Positions 30,532-39,785 of a stretch of 64,000 nucleotides of DNA are shown piece by piece. Origin of the DNA: Pseudomonas anuradhapurensis (GTDB taxonomy: Bacteria > Pseudomonadota > Gammaproteobacteria > Pseudomonadales > Pseudomonadaceae); NCBI RefSeq assembly GCF_014269225.2, contig NZ_CP077097.1, forward strand, positions 4,165,001 through 4,229,000. The letters run 5' to 3'. Numbering within the stretch: position 1 is the stretch's first letter; every line of letters starts with the position of its first letter. The position numbers and the translations under genes were made by a program. The notes beneath the pieces were generated by a model. That model did no database searches and was not told where the DNA came from. It saw nothing but the letters and a program-made list of their open reading frames with translations.

Positions 30532-33500
30532 ATGGGCGCACTGTGGCAATCGGAACCAACCAGAACGGAAGCACCCGACCTACCTCCGGCCGAGACGCCA
30601 CACCCCAAGTCACCCCGTCAACGGCGGCTATGGTGGCGACTGATCATCCTCATCCTGCTGGTGGCGTTGGTGGCCATCGGTTTCGCTGCGTATGACGAGT
30701 TCCGCACCTCCAACCTGCAATCGCGGGAATTCAGCAAGCTGGCCACCACCCTCACCTACTCGCTGCAGCCAGGCCCAAGCGATGCCATCATCTACCCCGG
30801 TGAGGGTCCGTTCGATAAACGCCTGGGCTACAGCGCCCTGGGTGAATTCCTGCCGCGCCTGCTCAAGCGCGACTACCTGATAAGCGAGCAGGTGCGGTTT
30901 TCGCCGGCATTGATGAACTATGTCGAGCATGGACTGTTCGCCCCCTACATCGAAAAGATCCAGGCCGGGCTGTCGATCACCGACTGCCGCGGCGACATGC
31001 TGTATCAGTACAAGTACCCGCAACACCTGTACCCGGACTTCGCGTCGATCCCGCCAGTGATGGTCAACAGCCTGCTGTTCATCGAGAACCGCGACCTGCT
31101 CGACACCAAGGACCCACGCAACAACCCGGCCGTGGACTGGCCGCGCTTCGCCAAGGCGGCCTACAGCCAGGTGGCCAAGTACCTGGCCCTGCCCGGCCAG
31201 TCCGCGGGTGGCAGCACCCTGGCCACGCAGCTGGAAAAGTACCGGCACTCACCGGACGGCCTGACGGTGTCGGGCGCCGAAAAGATCCGCCAGATGGTTT
31301 CTGCCAGCGTGCGTGCTTACCAGGGCGGCCCGGACACCACCGAGGCACGCCAGCGTATCGTGCGTGACTACCTCAACAGTGTGCCGCTGTCGGCCGTGCC
31401 TGGGCATGGCGAGGTGCACGGCATGGCCGAAGGCCTGCGGGTGTGGTACGGCGCTGATTTCGACCAGGTCAACCAGGCCCTGACCTCCACCGCCAGCGAC
31501 CCCGAAAGCATGGCCACGCGCGGCCTGGCCCTGCGCCAGGTGCTGTCACTGATGATTGCCCAGCGTCGCCCCTCGCACTACCTGTCCAAGGGGCGGGTCG
31601 AACTGGCGGAACTGACCGATGCGCACATTCGCGTGCTGGCCGCCAACCAGGTCATCGACCAGCCGCTGGCCAACGCCGCACTGGCCAGCAAGGCGGTATA
31701 CCGCGACTGGGTGGCGCAACCGACCATCGTGCCGATCGTCACCAACAAGGGCATCAGCCTGGCGCGCAACCGCCTGGCAGCCATGCTCAACCGCCCGCTG
31801 TACGACCTCGACCGCCTCGATCTGTCAGCCACCAGCACCCTGCAGGCCGACCTGCAGGTGCAGGTCAGCCAGTACCTGAAAAACCTTGCCGACCCCGCCT
31901 TCGCCGCGCAGATGGGCCTGATCGGTGAGCGCCTGCTGACACCCAAGACCACCGACCAGGTGAGCTACAGCTTTACCTTGTTCGAGCGTACTGCTGACGG
32001 CTCGCGGGTGCGGGTGCAAACCGACAGCACCGACCAGCCTTTCGACATCAACGAAGGCAGCAAGCTGGAGCTGGGTTCCACCGCCAAGCTGCGCGTACTC
32101 ACCACCTACCTGGAGATCATCGCCGAGCTGCACGACAAGTACGCCGGCAAACCTGCCGCCGAGCTGAAGAAAGTCGAAGTCGCCGAACTCGACCGCATCA
32201 CCCAGTGGTCGCTGGAATGGCTCGCGCAGAACAGCAAGAACCAGAGCCTGGACGCCATGCTCGATGCCGCGCTGGAACGCAAGTACTCGGCCAACACCGG
32301 CGAAGCCTTCTTCACTGGCGGCGGCATGCATGTGTTCAACAACTTCCGCAAGGAAGACAACAGCCGCAACCCGACCCTCAAGGACGCGTTGCGCGAATCG
32401 ATCAACCTGCCGTTCATCCGCCTGATGCGCGACCTGGTGCGCTACGTGACCTACCAGCAGCCGTACAACCGCCTGCCGTTGCTCAAGGACGACAGCGACC
32501 CGCGCCGCCAGGAATACCTGGCCCGTTTCGCCGACAAGGAAGGCACCAACTACCTGATGCGCTTCTGGAAGAAATACCAGCGCAAGACCTCGCAGCAACG
32601 CCTGGACACCTTCCTCGACAGCATGCGCGTCACCCCGCAACGGCTGGCTGCGGTGCATCGCTACCTGTTCCCCGAGGCCGGGCAGGAAACCTTCAACGCT
32701 TTTGTCCGCGCCCACCTCAAGGGTGACAAGGCCGCCCTGGGCAAACTGACCGACGCCCGCCTGTCGGAGATGTACGACGCCTATGGGCCGGGCAAGTATG
32801 ACTTGCCTGACCAGGGCTACATTGCCAAGGTCCACCCCCTGGACCTGTGGCTGCTCGGCTACCTGCTGAAAAACCCCAGCTCGACCTTGACTGAAATGGT
32901 CAATGCCAGCCGCTTCGAACGCCAGGAGGTGTATGGCTGGCTGTTCAAGAGCCGCCACCAGGGCGCCCGCGACAGCCGAATTCGCACCATGGTGGAAATC
33001 GAAGCGTTCCTCGACATTCACCAGCGCTGGAAGCGCGTGGGCTATCCGTTCGACCACCTGGTGCCCTCGCTGGCCACTGCCATCGGTAGCTCGGGCGACC
33101 GCCCCGCCGCCCTCTCCGAACTGGTCGGCATCATTCAGAACGACGGCGTGCGCCTGCCGACCTTGCGCATCGACACCCTGCATTTCGCGGCCAACACGCC
33201 GTACGAGACCAAGCTGGTCAGCGACCCGGACCGCGGCGTGCGGATTCTGCCGGTCGAGGTGGCACGGGCACTCAAAGGCGCCATGTCGCAAGTGGTGGAT
33301 GCGGGCACCGCACGGCGTATTTCCGGCAGCTTCAAGCTGCAGGACGGTACGCCGCTGGTCATGGGCGGCAAGACCGGTACCGGCGACAACCGCATCGAAA
33401 GCTTCGGCGCCGGTGGCCGACTGATCGGCTCACGCTCGCTGAACCGTACCGCCACCTTCGTGTTCTACCTGGGCGACAACCACTTCGGCACCTTGACCGC

Positions 33501-33681
33501 GTTCGTGCCGGGGCGCTCGGCGGAAGCCTTCACGTTCACCTCGGCGCTGCCAGTGCAGGTGCTCAAGGGCATGGCTCCTATCCTCATGCCTTACTTGCAG
33601 CCGGGCAATCCGAATGAGTGCAAACCGCCACAGATGGCGGCGCAGGCCGGCAAACCGGCAGAGGACGCATCAAAAAACTAG
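30532..33681 (+). CDS. Class A penicillin-binding protein-like transglycosylase
   Basis: A 1049-residue bitopic protein: a cytoplasmic proline-rich start, a transmembrane helix at residues 34-54, then a GT51-type glycosyltransferase domain with divergent motifs. These are IENRDL for the catalytic E(D/N)R, GGSTLATQLEKY for GGSTITQQ, EKIRQM, and RIVRDYLN for the ILExYLN box. A long C-terminal region carries GSTAK (SxxK) and GGKTGTGDN (KTG), so the transpeptidase dyad appears present. Peptidoglycan synthesis at the inner membrane is likely. The domain is longer and more divergent than in PBP1a/1b. ATG at 30532 is chosen because it gives a positive-inside start before the membrane helix. Confidence 0.82.
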   Translation: MGALWQSEPTRTEAPDLPPAETPHPKSPRQRRLWWRLIILILLVALVAIGFAAYDEFRTSNLQSREFSKLATTLTYSLQPGPSDAIIYPGEGPFDKRLGYSALGEFLPRLLKRDYLISEQVRFSPALMNYVEHGLFAPYIEKIQAGLSITDCRGDMLYQYKYPQHLYPDFASIPPVMVNSLLFIENRDLLDTKDPRNNPAVDWPRFAKAAYSQVAKYLALPGQSAGGSTLATQLEKYRHSPDGLTVSGAEKIRQMVSASVRAYQGGPDTTEARQRIVRDYLNSVPLSAVPGHGEVHGMAEGLRVWYGADFDQVNQALTSTASDPESMATRGLALRQVLSLMIAQRRPSHYLSKGRVELAELTDAHIRVLAANQVIDQPLANAALASKAVYRDWVAQPTIVPIVTNKGISLARNRLAAMLNRPLYDLDRLDLSATSTLQADLQVQVSQYLKNLADPAFAAQMGLIGERLLTPKTTDQVSYSFTLFERTADGSRVRVQTDSTDQPFDINEGSKLELGSTAKLRVLTTYLEIIAELHDKYAGKPAAELKKVEVAELDRITQWSLEWLAQNSKNQSLDAMLDAALERKYSANTGEAFFTGGGMHVFNNFRKEDNSRNPTLKDALRESINLPFIRLMRDLVRYVTYQQPYNRLPLLKDDSDPRRQEYLARFADKEGTNYLMRFWKKYQRKTSQQRLDTFLDSMRVTPQRLAAVHRYLFPEAGQETFNAFVRAHLKGDKAALGKLTDARLSEMYDAYGPGKYDLPDQGYIAKVHPLDLWLLGYLLKNPSSTLTEMVNASRFERQEVYGWLFKSRHQGARDSRIRTMVEIEAFLDIHQRWKRVGYPFDHLVPSLATAIGSSGDRPAALSELVGIIQNDGVRLPTLRIDTLHFAANTPYETKLVSDPDRGVRILPVEVARALKGAMSQVVDAGTARRISGSFKLQDGTPLVMGGKTGTGDNRIESFGAGGRLIGSRSLNRTATFVFYLGDNHFGTLTAFVPGRSAEAFTFTSALPVQVLKGMAPILMPYLQPGNPNECKPPQMAAQAGKPAEDASKN

Positions 33682-33693
33682 ATGATAATCATC
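33681..33693 (+). promoter_or_regulatory. Candidate Fur box core
   Basis: GATGATAATCATC is a near-perfect palindrome containing the core ATGATAATCAT of the Fur consensus. It overlaps the stop codon of the preceding gene and lies upstream of the PadR and siderophore-interacting genes, where iron control would make sense. Confidence 0.5.
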
Positions 33694-33714
33694 CGCAATT
33701 ACGGGCTTGTCTTT

Positions 33715-33748
33715 AGATATATCTTGAGTAATATCTTACGATATATCG
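33715..33748 (+). promoter_or_regulatory. Double palindromic operator, probably for the PadR-type repressor
   Basis: Two perfect ten-base palindromes, AGATATATCT (33715-33724) and CGATATATCG (33739-33748), are centred 24 bases apart with TAATATCTTA between them. They lie directly before the padR-like gene. Paired ATAT-rich palindromes fit autoregulation by a dimeric YqjI-like repressor. Confidence 0.6.
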
Positions 33749-33769
33749 AAAACGACGGAGCCTTGCCCC

Positions 33770-34315
33770 ATGCGCGAACATTCCCCTCATGACCCCTTCG
33801 AGCGGCGCGCCGGCCGTGGCGAACGCGGCCCACGCGTTTTCGCCCCAGGCGACCTCAAACTGTTGATGCTGGCTTTGCTTGCCGAGCAGCCCGGCCATGG
33901 CTACGACCTGATCCGCCAGATCGAAAACCTGTTCGATGGCAGCTACAGCCCAAGCCCAGGTGTTATCTACCCCACGCTGAATTTCCTCGAAGAGGCCGAA
34001 CTGATCAGCGGCCAGGCGCAGGGCAGCAAACGCCTTTATGTCATCACCGATGCCGGCCGCACCGCCCTGGCCGAACAGGCCGTCGCCCTGGACGGCGTGC
34101 GCATGCGCATCGAGGTCAGCAAACGCGCCCTGCGCGGCCACGACCGCCCGCCAGAAATCCATGAAGCGGTGGGCAATCTGCGCCATGCACTGCACATGCA
34201 CAGTGGCCGCTGGACGCCTGAAGAAATCGAGCGGGTCCGCGACCTGCTCAACCATGCCGCCAAAGCCATCGCCGCCGGGCCGACCGAGCCTGTCAGGGAG
34301 ACACCCCATGAGTGA
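33770..34315 (+). CDS. PadR-family repressor, YqjI-like
   Basis: A 181-residue PadR-type winged-helix regulator. The DNA-binding domain spans about residues 28-100 (LLAEQPGHGYDLIRQIE, SPSPGVIYPTLNFLEEAELI). A histidine-containing N-terminus (REHSPHDPFERR) could bind metal, as in E. coli YqjI, which represses the neighbouring reductase gene yqjH. Here too the next gene encodes a siderophore-interacting reductase and overlaps it by eight bases. The C-terminus is helical and probably dimerises. Confidence 0.87.
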   Translation: MREHSPHDPFERRAGRGERGPRVFAPGDLKLLMLALLAEQPGHGYDLIRQIENLFDGSYSPSPGVIYPTLNFLEEAELISGQAQGSKRLYVITDAGRTALAEQAVALDGVRMRIEVSKRALRGHDRPPEIHEAVGNLRHALHMHSGRWTPEEIERVRDLLNHAAKAIAAGPTEPVRETPHE

Positions 34316-35066
34316 CACCATCTACCGCGTCAACCACGAGATCCGCCAACGCCGCTTGCAGGTATTGCGGGTTACCGAACTGACCCCGCGCATGCGCCGT
34401 ATCACCTTGGGCGGTGCCGAGCTGCAGGGCTTTACCAGCGTCGGCAGCGATGACCACATCAAACTGCTGTTCGCCGACACGCCCGAGCAACAGCGGGCCA
34501 TCGAAGCCCGTGACCTGGGCAAGGACGGTGACGCACGGCCGACCATGCGCGAGTACACGCCCCGCCGTGTCGACCTGGTGGCCAACGAACTGGACATCGA
34601 TTTCGTGTTGCACGGCGATGGCCCTGCCTCGACCTGGGCCGCTCAGGCCGCGCCCGGGCATACGCTGGACATCGCCGGGCCGCGGGCTTCGACGGTGGTG
34701 CCGGATATCTTCGACAGCTACCTGCTGATCGGCGATGAAACCGCCATTCCGGCGATTGGCCGCCGATTGGAGGAATTGCCCGCAGGTCGCCAGGTGCTGG
34801 CGGTCATCCAGATCGAGGACGAACAGGAACGCCAGCCACTGCCGAGCAAGGCACAGGTGGAGGTGATCTGGGTACGTCGGCACCAGGAAGACCTGCTGGC
34901 CCTGGTGAAGAACCTGAGCTTGCCGCCAGGCCGGTTGTACGGCTGGGTGGCGCTGGAAAAAACCCTGACCCGCCAGGCCAAGGCGCTGTTGCTGGAAAAG
35001 GGCGTACCTGAAAATGCACTGAAGGCCGCGGCTTACTGGCGTGCCGATGGAACTGCAGACCTGTAG
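34308..35066 (+). CDS. Siderophore-interacting FAD reductase, YqjH-like
   Basis: A 252-residue NADPH/FAD-dependent ferric-chelate reductase of the SIP family. An FAD-binding beta-barrel with MREYTPRRVD (RxYT/S flavin motif) is followed by a SIP C-terminal domain (LLIGDETAIPAIGRRLEELPAG, GRLYGWVALEK, AYWRADG). It should release iron from ferric siderophores in the cytoplasm. ATG at 34308 with CAGGGAG upstream overlaps the padR-like stop, so the two are co-translated. The Fur-like and PadR-type sites upstream fit iron or metal control. Confidence 0.9.
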   Translation: MSDTIYRVNHEIRQRRLQVLRVTELTPRMRRITLGGAELQGFTSVGSDDHIKLLFADTPEQQRAIEARDLGKDGDARPTMREYTPRRVDLVANELDIDFVLHGDGPASTWAAQAAPGHTLDIAGPRASTVVPDIFDSYLLIGDETAIPAIGRRLEELPAGRQVLAVIQIEDEQERQPLPSKAQVEVIWVRRHQEDLLALVKNLSLPPGRLYGWVALEKTLTRQAKALLLEKGVPENALKAAAYWRADGTADL

Positions 35067-35126
35067 CGGCCTTGTGTCGCGAAAGGGGCCGCTACGCGCC
35101 CCATCGCGACACGAGGCCGTTCTTAC
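35063..35126. repeat. REP-type element between SIP and Pr6Pr genes
   Basis: It begins 'gtagcggccttgtgtcgcga' and ends 'cgacacgaggccgttcttac', so the two conserved tails face each other as an extended palindrome. It lies in the gap between convergent genes. Confidence 0.75.
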
Positions 35127-35764
35127 ACTTGAGCGCTTAAACGTCTCGTACCCCACCTGTCCAGCCCCAGCAGCACCAGCCCGATCCCCCAGAATCCCGC
35201 CAGCATCCCCAGGGCATTGCACAACACTTGCGCATATCCCAGGCTTGCTACGTCGATGAACGGGTAGGCATACACGCCAATCTGGCTGCCGCGCCACAGC
35301 GCATAGGCGAAATACACCATCGGGTACAGCGCCCATGCCGCCAGGTGCCATAACCGCAGCATGCCCTTGGGCGTTTCGACCCACCAGTACAAGGCAAACA
35401 GCACCGGCATGACATCATGCAGCAGCTCGTCCGCCAGCCACTGCCAGCCCTGCGGTTGCCACAGATGGCGCAGTAACACACTGTAGGCCAGCGCCACCAG
35501 CACGATGCTGGTGGCTACCGCCGAACTCACTGAAGGCGAGAGAAAGAAGCGCTTGCCAGCCCCTTCCCGGCCAAACGCCGCATAACTCAGCACCGTCGCC
35601 ACCAGGGTATTGGTCAGTACGGTGAAGTAGCTGAATACGTTGATCAGGCCACCCATCAGGCTGGCCTGTTCCTGCCAACGCGCCAGCAGCACCAGGTACA
35701 CCTGCACGGTCAGGCCGAACCAGCCCAGCACGGCCATGCCGGTCAGCCAGGGACGGCGTGGCAT
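35123..35764 (-). CDS. Pr6Pr-family integral membrane protein
   Basis: A 213-residue protein with six hydrophobic segments and features of the Pr6Pr/FAR-17a family, such as NVFSYFTVLTNTLVA and LLHDVMPVLFALYWW with membrane-embedded His and Asp. Function is unknown in bacteria. Its start lies one base after the stop of the VF530 gene, suggesting a two-gene operon. Confidence 0.8.
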   Translation of the reverse strand: MPRRPWLTGMAVLGWFGLTVQVYLVLLARWQEQASLMGGLINVFSYFTVLTNTLVATVLSYAAFGREGAGKRFFLSPSVSSAVATSIVLVALAYSVLLRHLWQPQGWQWLADELLHDVMPVLFALYWWVETPKGMLRLWHLAAWALYPMVYFAYALWRGSQIGVYAYPFIDVASLGYAQVLCNALGMLAGFWGIGLVLLGLDRWGTRRLSAQV

Positions 35765-35765
35765 G

Positions 35766-35987
35766 TCAGGCGTTGCGCTGCAGTTTCACGTACAGCTGCT
35801 CCACTTTTTCCCGCGCCCAGGGGGTCTTGCGCAGGAAGGTCAGGCTCGACTTGATGCTCGGGTTGCTCTTGAAACAACGCACATCGACACGCTCGGCCAG
35901 GCCCTGCCATTGGTAGTGCGCCACCAGTTCAGTGAGGATCTGCTCAAGGGTCTTGCCGTGCAGCGCGTTGTGTTGGGCCGTGCTCAT
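35766..35987 (-). CDS. VF530 (DUF2132) family DNA-binding-like protein
   Basis: A 73-residue protein with the VF530 signature ([44 protein letters not shown]). The family fold is a helical bundle suspected of nucleic-acid binding, but its role is not established. It appears cotranscribed with the downstream Pr6Pr gene. Confidence 0.85.
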   Translation of the reverse strand: MSTAQHNALHGKTLEQILTELVAHYQWQGLAERVDVRCFKSNPSIKSSLTFLRKTPWAREKVEQLYVKLQRNA

Positions 35988-36101
35988 GCCAGTGCTCCGT
36001 AGGAAAGATGCGCACCTTACACGAGTGTAGCGGTGGGTGGGATCAGCCGTATCAACAGAGAAACCGCTGGCCAGGCAGGCAAACTTTGTGCTGAAATGGA
36101 T

Positions 36102-36118
36102 ATGTTATGTTGTAACAT
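36102..36118 (+). promoter_or_regulatory. Candidate Zur box upstream of znuD-like gene
   Basis: ATGTTATGTTGTAACAT is a 17-base palindrome with the ATGTTA/TAACAT arms of gammaproteobacterial Zur sites. It sits 35 bases before the ATG of a histidine-rich TonB receptor, in a position to repress it when zinc is plentiful. Confidence 0.7.
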
Positions 36119-36152
36119 TACATAAGCACCTGCCAAGGAACGCCCCATCCCC

Positions 36153-38201
36153 ATGCTGTACACACCGCTGCGCCTCTCGCCCCTCGCCGTCGCACTCTGG
36201 CTGAGCGCCTCGCCCAGCCAGGCTATGGAACTCGAACCTCAGGTCATCACCGCCAATCCATTGGGCAACCGCCAGCTGGCGACTCCCACTACCGTGCTGG
36301 AAGGCGACGACCTGCTGCAACAGCAGCACGGCAGCCTCGGCGAAACCCTGAACAAACAGCCCGGTGTCGCCTCTACCTGGTTTGGCCCAGGCGCCAGCCG
36401 CCCGGTCATCCGTGGCCTGGATGGCGATCGCATCCGCCTCCTGCGCAATGGTGTCGGCGCTCTGGATGCCTCGTCGCTGTCCTACGACCACGCCGTACCG
36501 CTGGACCCGGTCACCGTCGACCGGGTCGAGATCGTTCGCGGTCCGGCCGCCCTGCTCTACGGGGGTAACGCGATCGGTGGCGTGGTCAACACGTTCGACA
36601 ATCGCATTCCGGACGCTCCCGTCGACGGCATCCACGGTGCCGGTGAACTGCGCTACGGCGGCGCCGATACCACCCGCAGCAGCGCCGGCAAGCTGGAGGC
36701 TGGCAACGGTGCCTTCGCCCTGCACCTGGATGCCAACAGCCGCCAGTTCAATGACCTGCGAATCCCCGGTTATGCCCGCAGTGGTAAGGTCCGCGACGCT
36801 GACGAGCCGGGCAGCAAGCACCGCCTGGAAAACAGCGACGGCCGCCAGGAGGGTGGTGCGCTGGGAGGGGCCTACCATTGGGAACACGGATACACCGGCC
36901 TGTCGTACAGCCGCTACGACAGCAACTATGGCTCCGTGGCCGAGCCAGGCGTGCGCCTGGACATGAAGCAGGACCATTACGCCTTCGCTTCCGAATTGCG
37001 TGACCTGGACGGCCCGTTTACTTCGGTCAAGGTTGATGCCGGCTACACCGATTACGAGCACCGGGAAATTGAACAAGGCGAGGTACATACCACCTTCAGG
37101 AACAAGGGCTATGAGGCCCGCGTCGAAGCCCGCCACCAGCCGCTCGGGCCCGTGGAAGGCGTGGTCGGGGCGCAGCTCAGCCGCAACCAGTTCTCCGCCC
37201 TGGGCGAGGAAGCCTTCGTCCCGCACACCGACACCGACAGCCTGGCGCTGTTCATGTTGGAGCAGTGGCAAGCTACCGAGCGCCTGAACCTGAGCCTGGG
37301 TGCGCGCCTGGAACACACCCGCGTGGACCCGGACGGCAAGGGCAACGAAAACTTCGCCGAGGCAGACAGCGCCAGTAGCTTCAACGCGTTCAGCCTGTCT
37401 TCAGGGGCGGTGTACCAGCTCGACCCGGTCTGGTCGCTGGCTGCCAGCCTTGGCTACACCGAGCGTGCCCCGACCTTCTACGAGCTGTATGCCAATGGCG
37501 CCCACGTGGCCACCGGTGCCTTTGAAGTCGGTGATGCCGGCCTGAACAAGGAAAAGGCCATTTCCACGGACCTGGCACTGCGCTTCGACAACGGTACCCA
37601 CAAGGGTAGCGTCGGGGTGTTCTACAGCCACTTCCGCAACTATATCGGCCTGATCGGCACCGGCAACATTCGCGAAGGCGGGCATGACCACGATCATGAC
37701 GAGGATGAGCACGACCACGATCATGACCACGACGGTTTCCCGGAATACCAATACCAGGGCGTACGCGCACGCTTCTATGGCATCGAGGCCCAGGACCGCT
37801 GGCAGCTGGTGGAAAACCGTTACGGCAGCTTCACCCTGGAACTATCGGGCGACTACACGCGGGCGAAAAACCTCGACAGTGGCGAGCCGTTGCCACGCAT
37901 CGCCCCGCTGCGCCTGAACAGCGGCCTGGTCTGGGAGCTGGACCGCTGGCAGGCGCGGGTCGATATACAGCATGCTGCAGCGCAGCACCGCAAGCCGGCC
38001 GACGAAACCAGCACTGATGGTTACACCACTCTGGGGGCGAGCGTCGGTTATCGCTTCGACATCGGCAACAGCCAGTGGCTGGCGTTCGTACGCGGCGAAA
38101 ACCTGACCGACCAGACCGTGCGCTATGCCAGCTCGATCCTGCGCGATATCGCGCCAGCACCTGGACGTAGCGTGGAAGTCGGGCTGCGTACCAGCTTCTG
38201 A
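36153..38201 (+). CDS. znuD: TonB-dependent zinc receptor, ZnuD-like
   Basis: A 682-residue outer-membrane receptor. The signal peptide ends near residue 24 (SPSQA|ME). A plug domain (VITANPLGNRQ, RGLDGDRIRLLRNG, VDRVEIVRGPAALLYGGNAIGGVVN) precedes a beta-barrel ending in phenylalanine. Around residues 509-527 an extracellular loop is packed with alternating His and Asp, as in ZnuD zinc receptors. The upstream Zur-like palindrome supports zinc uptake under starvation. It is transcribed alone and followed by a terminator. Confidence 0.88.
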   Translation: MLYTPLRLSPLAVALWLSASPSQAMELEPQVITANPLGNRQLATPTTVLEGDDLLQQQHGSLGETLNKQPGVASTWFGPGASRPVIRGLDGDRIRLLRNGVGALDASSLSYDHAVPLDPVTVDRVEIVRGPAALLYGGNAIGGVVNTFDNRIPDAPVDGIHGAGELRYGGADTTRSSAGKLEAGNGAFALHLDANSRQFNDLRIPGYARSGKVRDADEPGSKHRLENSDGRQEGGALGGAYHWEHGYTGLSYSRYDSNYGSVAEPGVRLDMKQDHYAFASELRDLDGPFTSVKVDAGYTDYEHREIEQGEVHTTFRNKGYEARVEARHQPLGPVEGVVGAQLSRNQFSALGEEAFVPHTDTDSLALFMLEQWQATERLNLSLGARLEHTRVDPDGKGNENFAEADSASSFNAFSLSSGAVYQLDPVWSLAASLGYTERAPTFYELYANGAHVATGAFEVGDAGLNKEKAISTDLALRFDNGTHKGSVGVFYSHFRNYIGLIGTGNIREGGHDHDHDEDEHDHDHDHDGFPEYQYQGVRARFYGIEAQDRWQLVENRYGSFTLELSGDYTRAKNLDSGEPLPRIAPLRLNSGLVWELDRWQARVDIQHAAAQHRKPADETSTDGYTTLGASVGYRFDIGNSQWLAFVRGENLTDQTVRYASSILRDIAPAPGRSVEVGLRTSF

Positions 38202-38207
38202 AATAGC

Positions 38208-38230
38208 GGGGCTGCTGTGCAGCCCCTCTT
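38208..38230 (+). terminator. Terminator after znuD-like gene
   Basis: GGGGCTGC (38208-38215), a TGT loop and GCAGCCCC (38219-38226) are followed by TCTT. The short loop and eight-pair GC stem directly after the stop make it a plausible intrinsic terminator. Confidence 0.65.
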
Positions 38231-38405
38231 CAGCCAATTGTTACCGATAGGAAAACAATTCACTGCGACAATTTGTCTTTTTTTCTTGCAACTTCCCCTA
38301 TATCCTCCGCGCCGCAAGCTGAAACGCTTCATTTAACCAATCCTGTCGCCATTTCCATCGAGGGCCCTGCCTTTCGATGCGCTTGCCGTTTATTCAATAA
38401 TCAGA

Positions 38406-38419
38406 AGATAGCGCTATCT
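38406..38419 (+). promoter_or_regulatory. Perfect 14-base palindrome over the oprB ribosome binding site
   Basis: AGATAGCGCTATCT lies one base before the oprB ATG and includes the only purine stretch that could serve as ribosome binding site. It could be an operator or an mRNA hairpin that hides the start. No known regulator motif was recognised. Confidence 0.45.
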
Positions 38420-38420
38420 C

Positions 38421-39755
38421 ATGTTCCAACTGCCCAAAACCTGTTACATCGGCCTTGCCCTCAGTGCCTTGGCGACCCCCGCCGGCGCCAGTGAAATGTT
38501 CGCCAGCGAGTCCCCATGGATGCTCGGCGACTGGGGAGGCACCCGCAGCGAACTGCTGGAAAAAGGCTACGCCTTCACCCTCGGCTACACAGGCGAGATG
38601 GGCAGCAACCTGCACGGTGGCTACGATCATGACCGCACCGCGCGCTACAGCGACCAGTTCACCTTCGGCAGCCACCTGGACCTGGAGAAGATCCTTGGCT
38701 GGCACGACAGCGAATTCCAGCTGACCATCACCGAGCGCCACGGCGACAACATCAGCAACGACCGCATCAACGACCCGCGCGTCGGCGGTTTCACCTCGGC
38801 CCAGGAGGTCTGGGGCCGTGGCGAAACCTGGCGGCTGACCCAGATGTGGATCAAGCAGAAGTACTTCGACGGCGCACTGGACGTGAAATTCGGCCGTTTC
38901 GGCGAAGGCGAGGACTTCAACAGCTTCCCCTGCGACTTCCAGAACCTGGCCTTCTGCGGCTCGCAGGTAGGCAACTGGGTCGGCGGCATCTGGTACAACT
39001 GGCCGGTCAGCCAGTGGGCGCTGCGCGTGCGCTACAACCTCAGCGACGCCCTTTATGCCCAGGTCGGGGTGTTCGAGCAGAACCCCTCCAACCTCGAGTC
39101 GAGCAACGGCTTCAAGCTCAGCGGCAGCGGTACCCAGGGTGCGGTGATGCCGATCGAACTGGTGTGGAGCCCACGGGTCAATGGCCTTAAAGGGGAATAT
39201 CGCGTCGGCTACTACTACAGTAATGCCAAGGCACAGGATGTTCTCAAGGACAACAACGGCCAGCCGGCAGCGCTCAGCGACGCCACCTACCGCAGCAGCT
39301 CGAGCAAGCACGGCGTGTGGCTCGGTGCGCAGCAGCAGGTGACTTCGCTGGCGTCCGACCAGTCGCGTGGCCTGAGCCTGTTCGCCAATGCCACGGTTCA
39401 CGACAAGAAGACCAATGCCATCGACAACTATGTGCAGGCTGGACTGGTATTCAAAGGGCCCTTCGACGCCCGCGCCAAGGACGACATCGGTTTCGCCCTC
39501 GCGCGCGTGCACGTCAACCCTGCCTACCGCAAGAACGCCCGCCTGGCCAACCAGGCCGCCGGCCTCGATGACTACGACAACCCCGGTTTCCTGCCGGTAC
39601 AGGACACCGAGTACAGCGCCGAACTGTACTACGGCATCCATCTGGCCGACTGGCTCACGGTACGCCCCAACCTGCAGTACATCCGCCATCCGGGCGGGGT
39701 GTCGCAGGTCGATGACGCACTGGTCGGCGGCCTGAAGATCCAGAGCAGTTTCTAA
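38421..39755 (+). CDS. oprB: Carbohydrate-selective porin OprB
   Basis: A 444-residue outer-membrane porin. The signal peptide ends near residue 23 (PAGA|SEM). The conserved start of the mature protein, WMLGDWGGTRSELLEKGY, and a C-terminal phenylalanine are as in the OprB family. It admits glucose and related sugars to the periplasm. gcd begins 30 bases downstream, so import and periplasmic oxidation of glucose are encoded together. Confidence 0.93.
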   Translation: MFQLPKTCYIGLALSALATPAGASEMFASESPWMLGDWGGTRSELLEKGYAFTLGYTGEMGSNLHGGYDHDRTARYSDQFTFGSHLDLEKILGWHDSEFQLTITERHGDNISNDRINDPRVGGFTSAQEVWGRGETWRLTQMWIKQKYFDGALDVKFGRFGEGEDFNSFPCDFQNLAFCGSQVGNWVGGIWYNWPVSQWALRVRYNLSDALYAQVGVFEQNPSNLESSNGFKLSGSGTQGAVMPIELVWSPRVNGLKGEYRVGYYYSNAKAQDVLKDNNGQPAALSDATYRSSSSKHGVWLGAQQQVTSLASDQSRGLSLFANATVHDKKTNAIDNYVQAGLVFKGPFDARAKDDIGFALARVHVNPAYRKNARLANQAAGLDDYDNPGFLPVQDTEYSAELYYGIHLADWLTVRPNLQYIRHPGGVSQVDDALVGGLKIQSSF

Positions 39756-39785
39756 CCCCCTTTTTGACCTGACGGAGAACCTACG

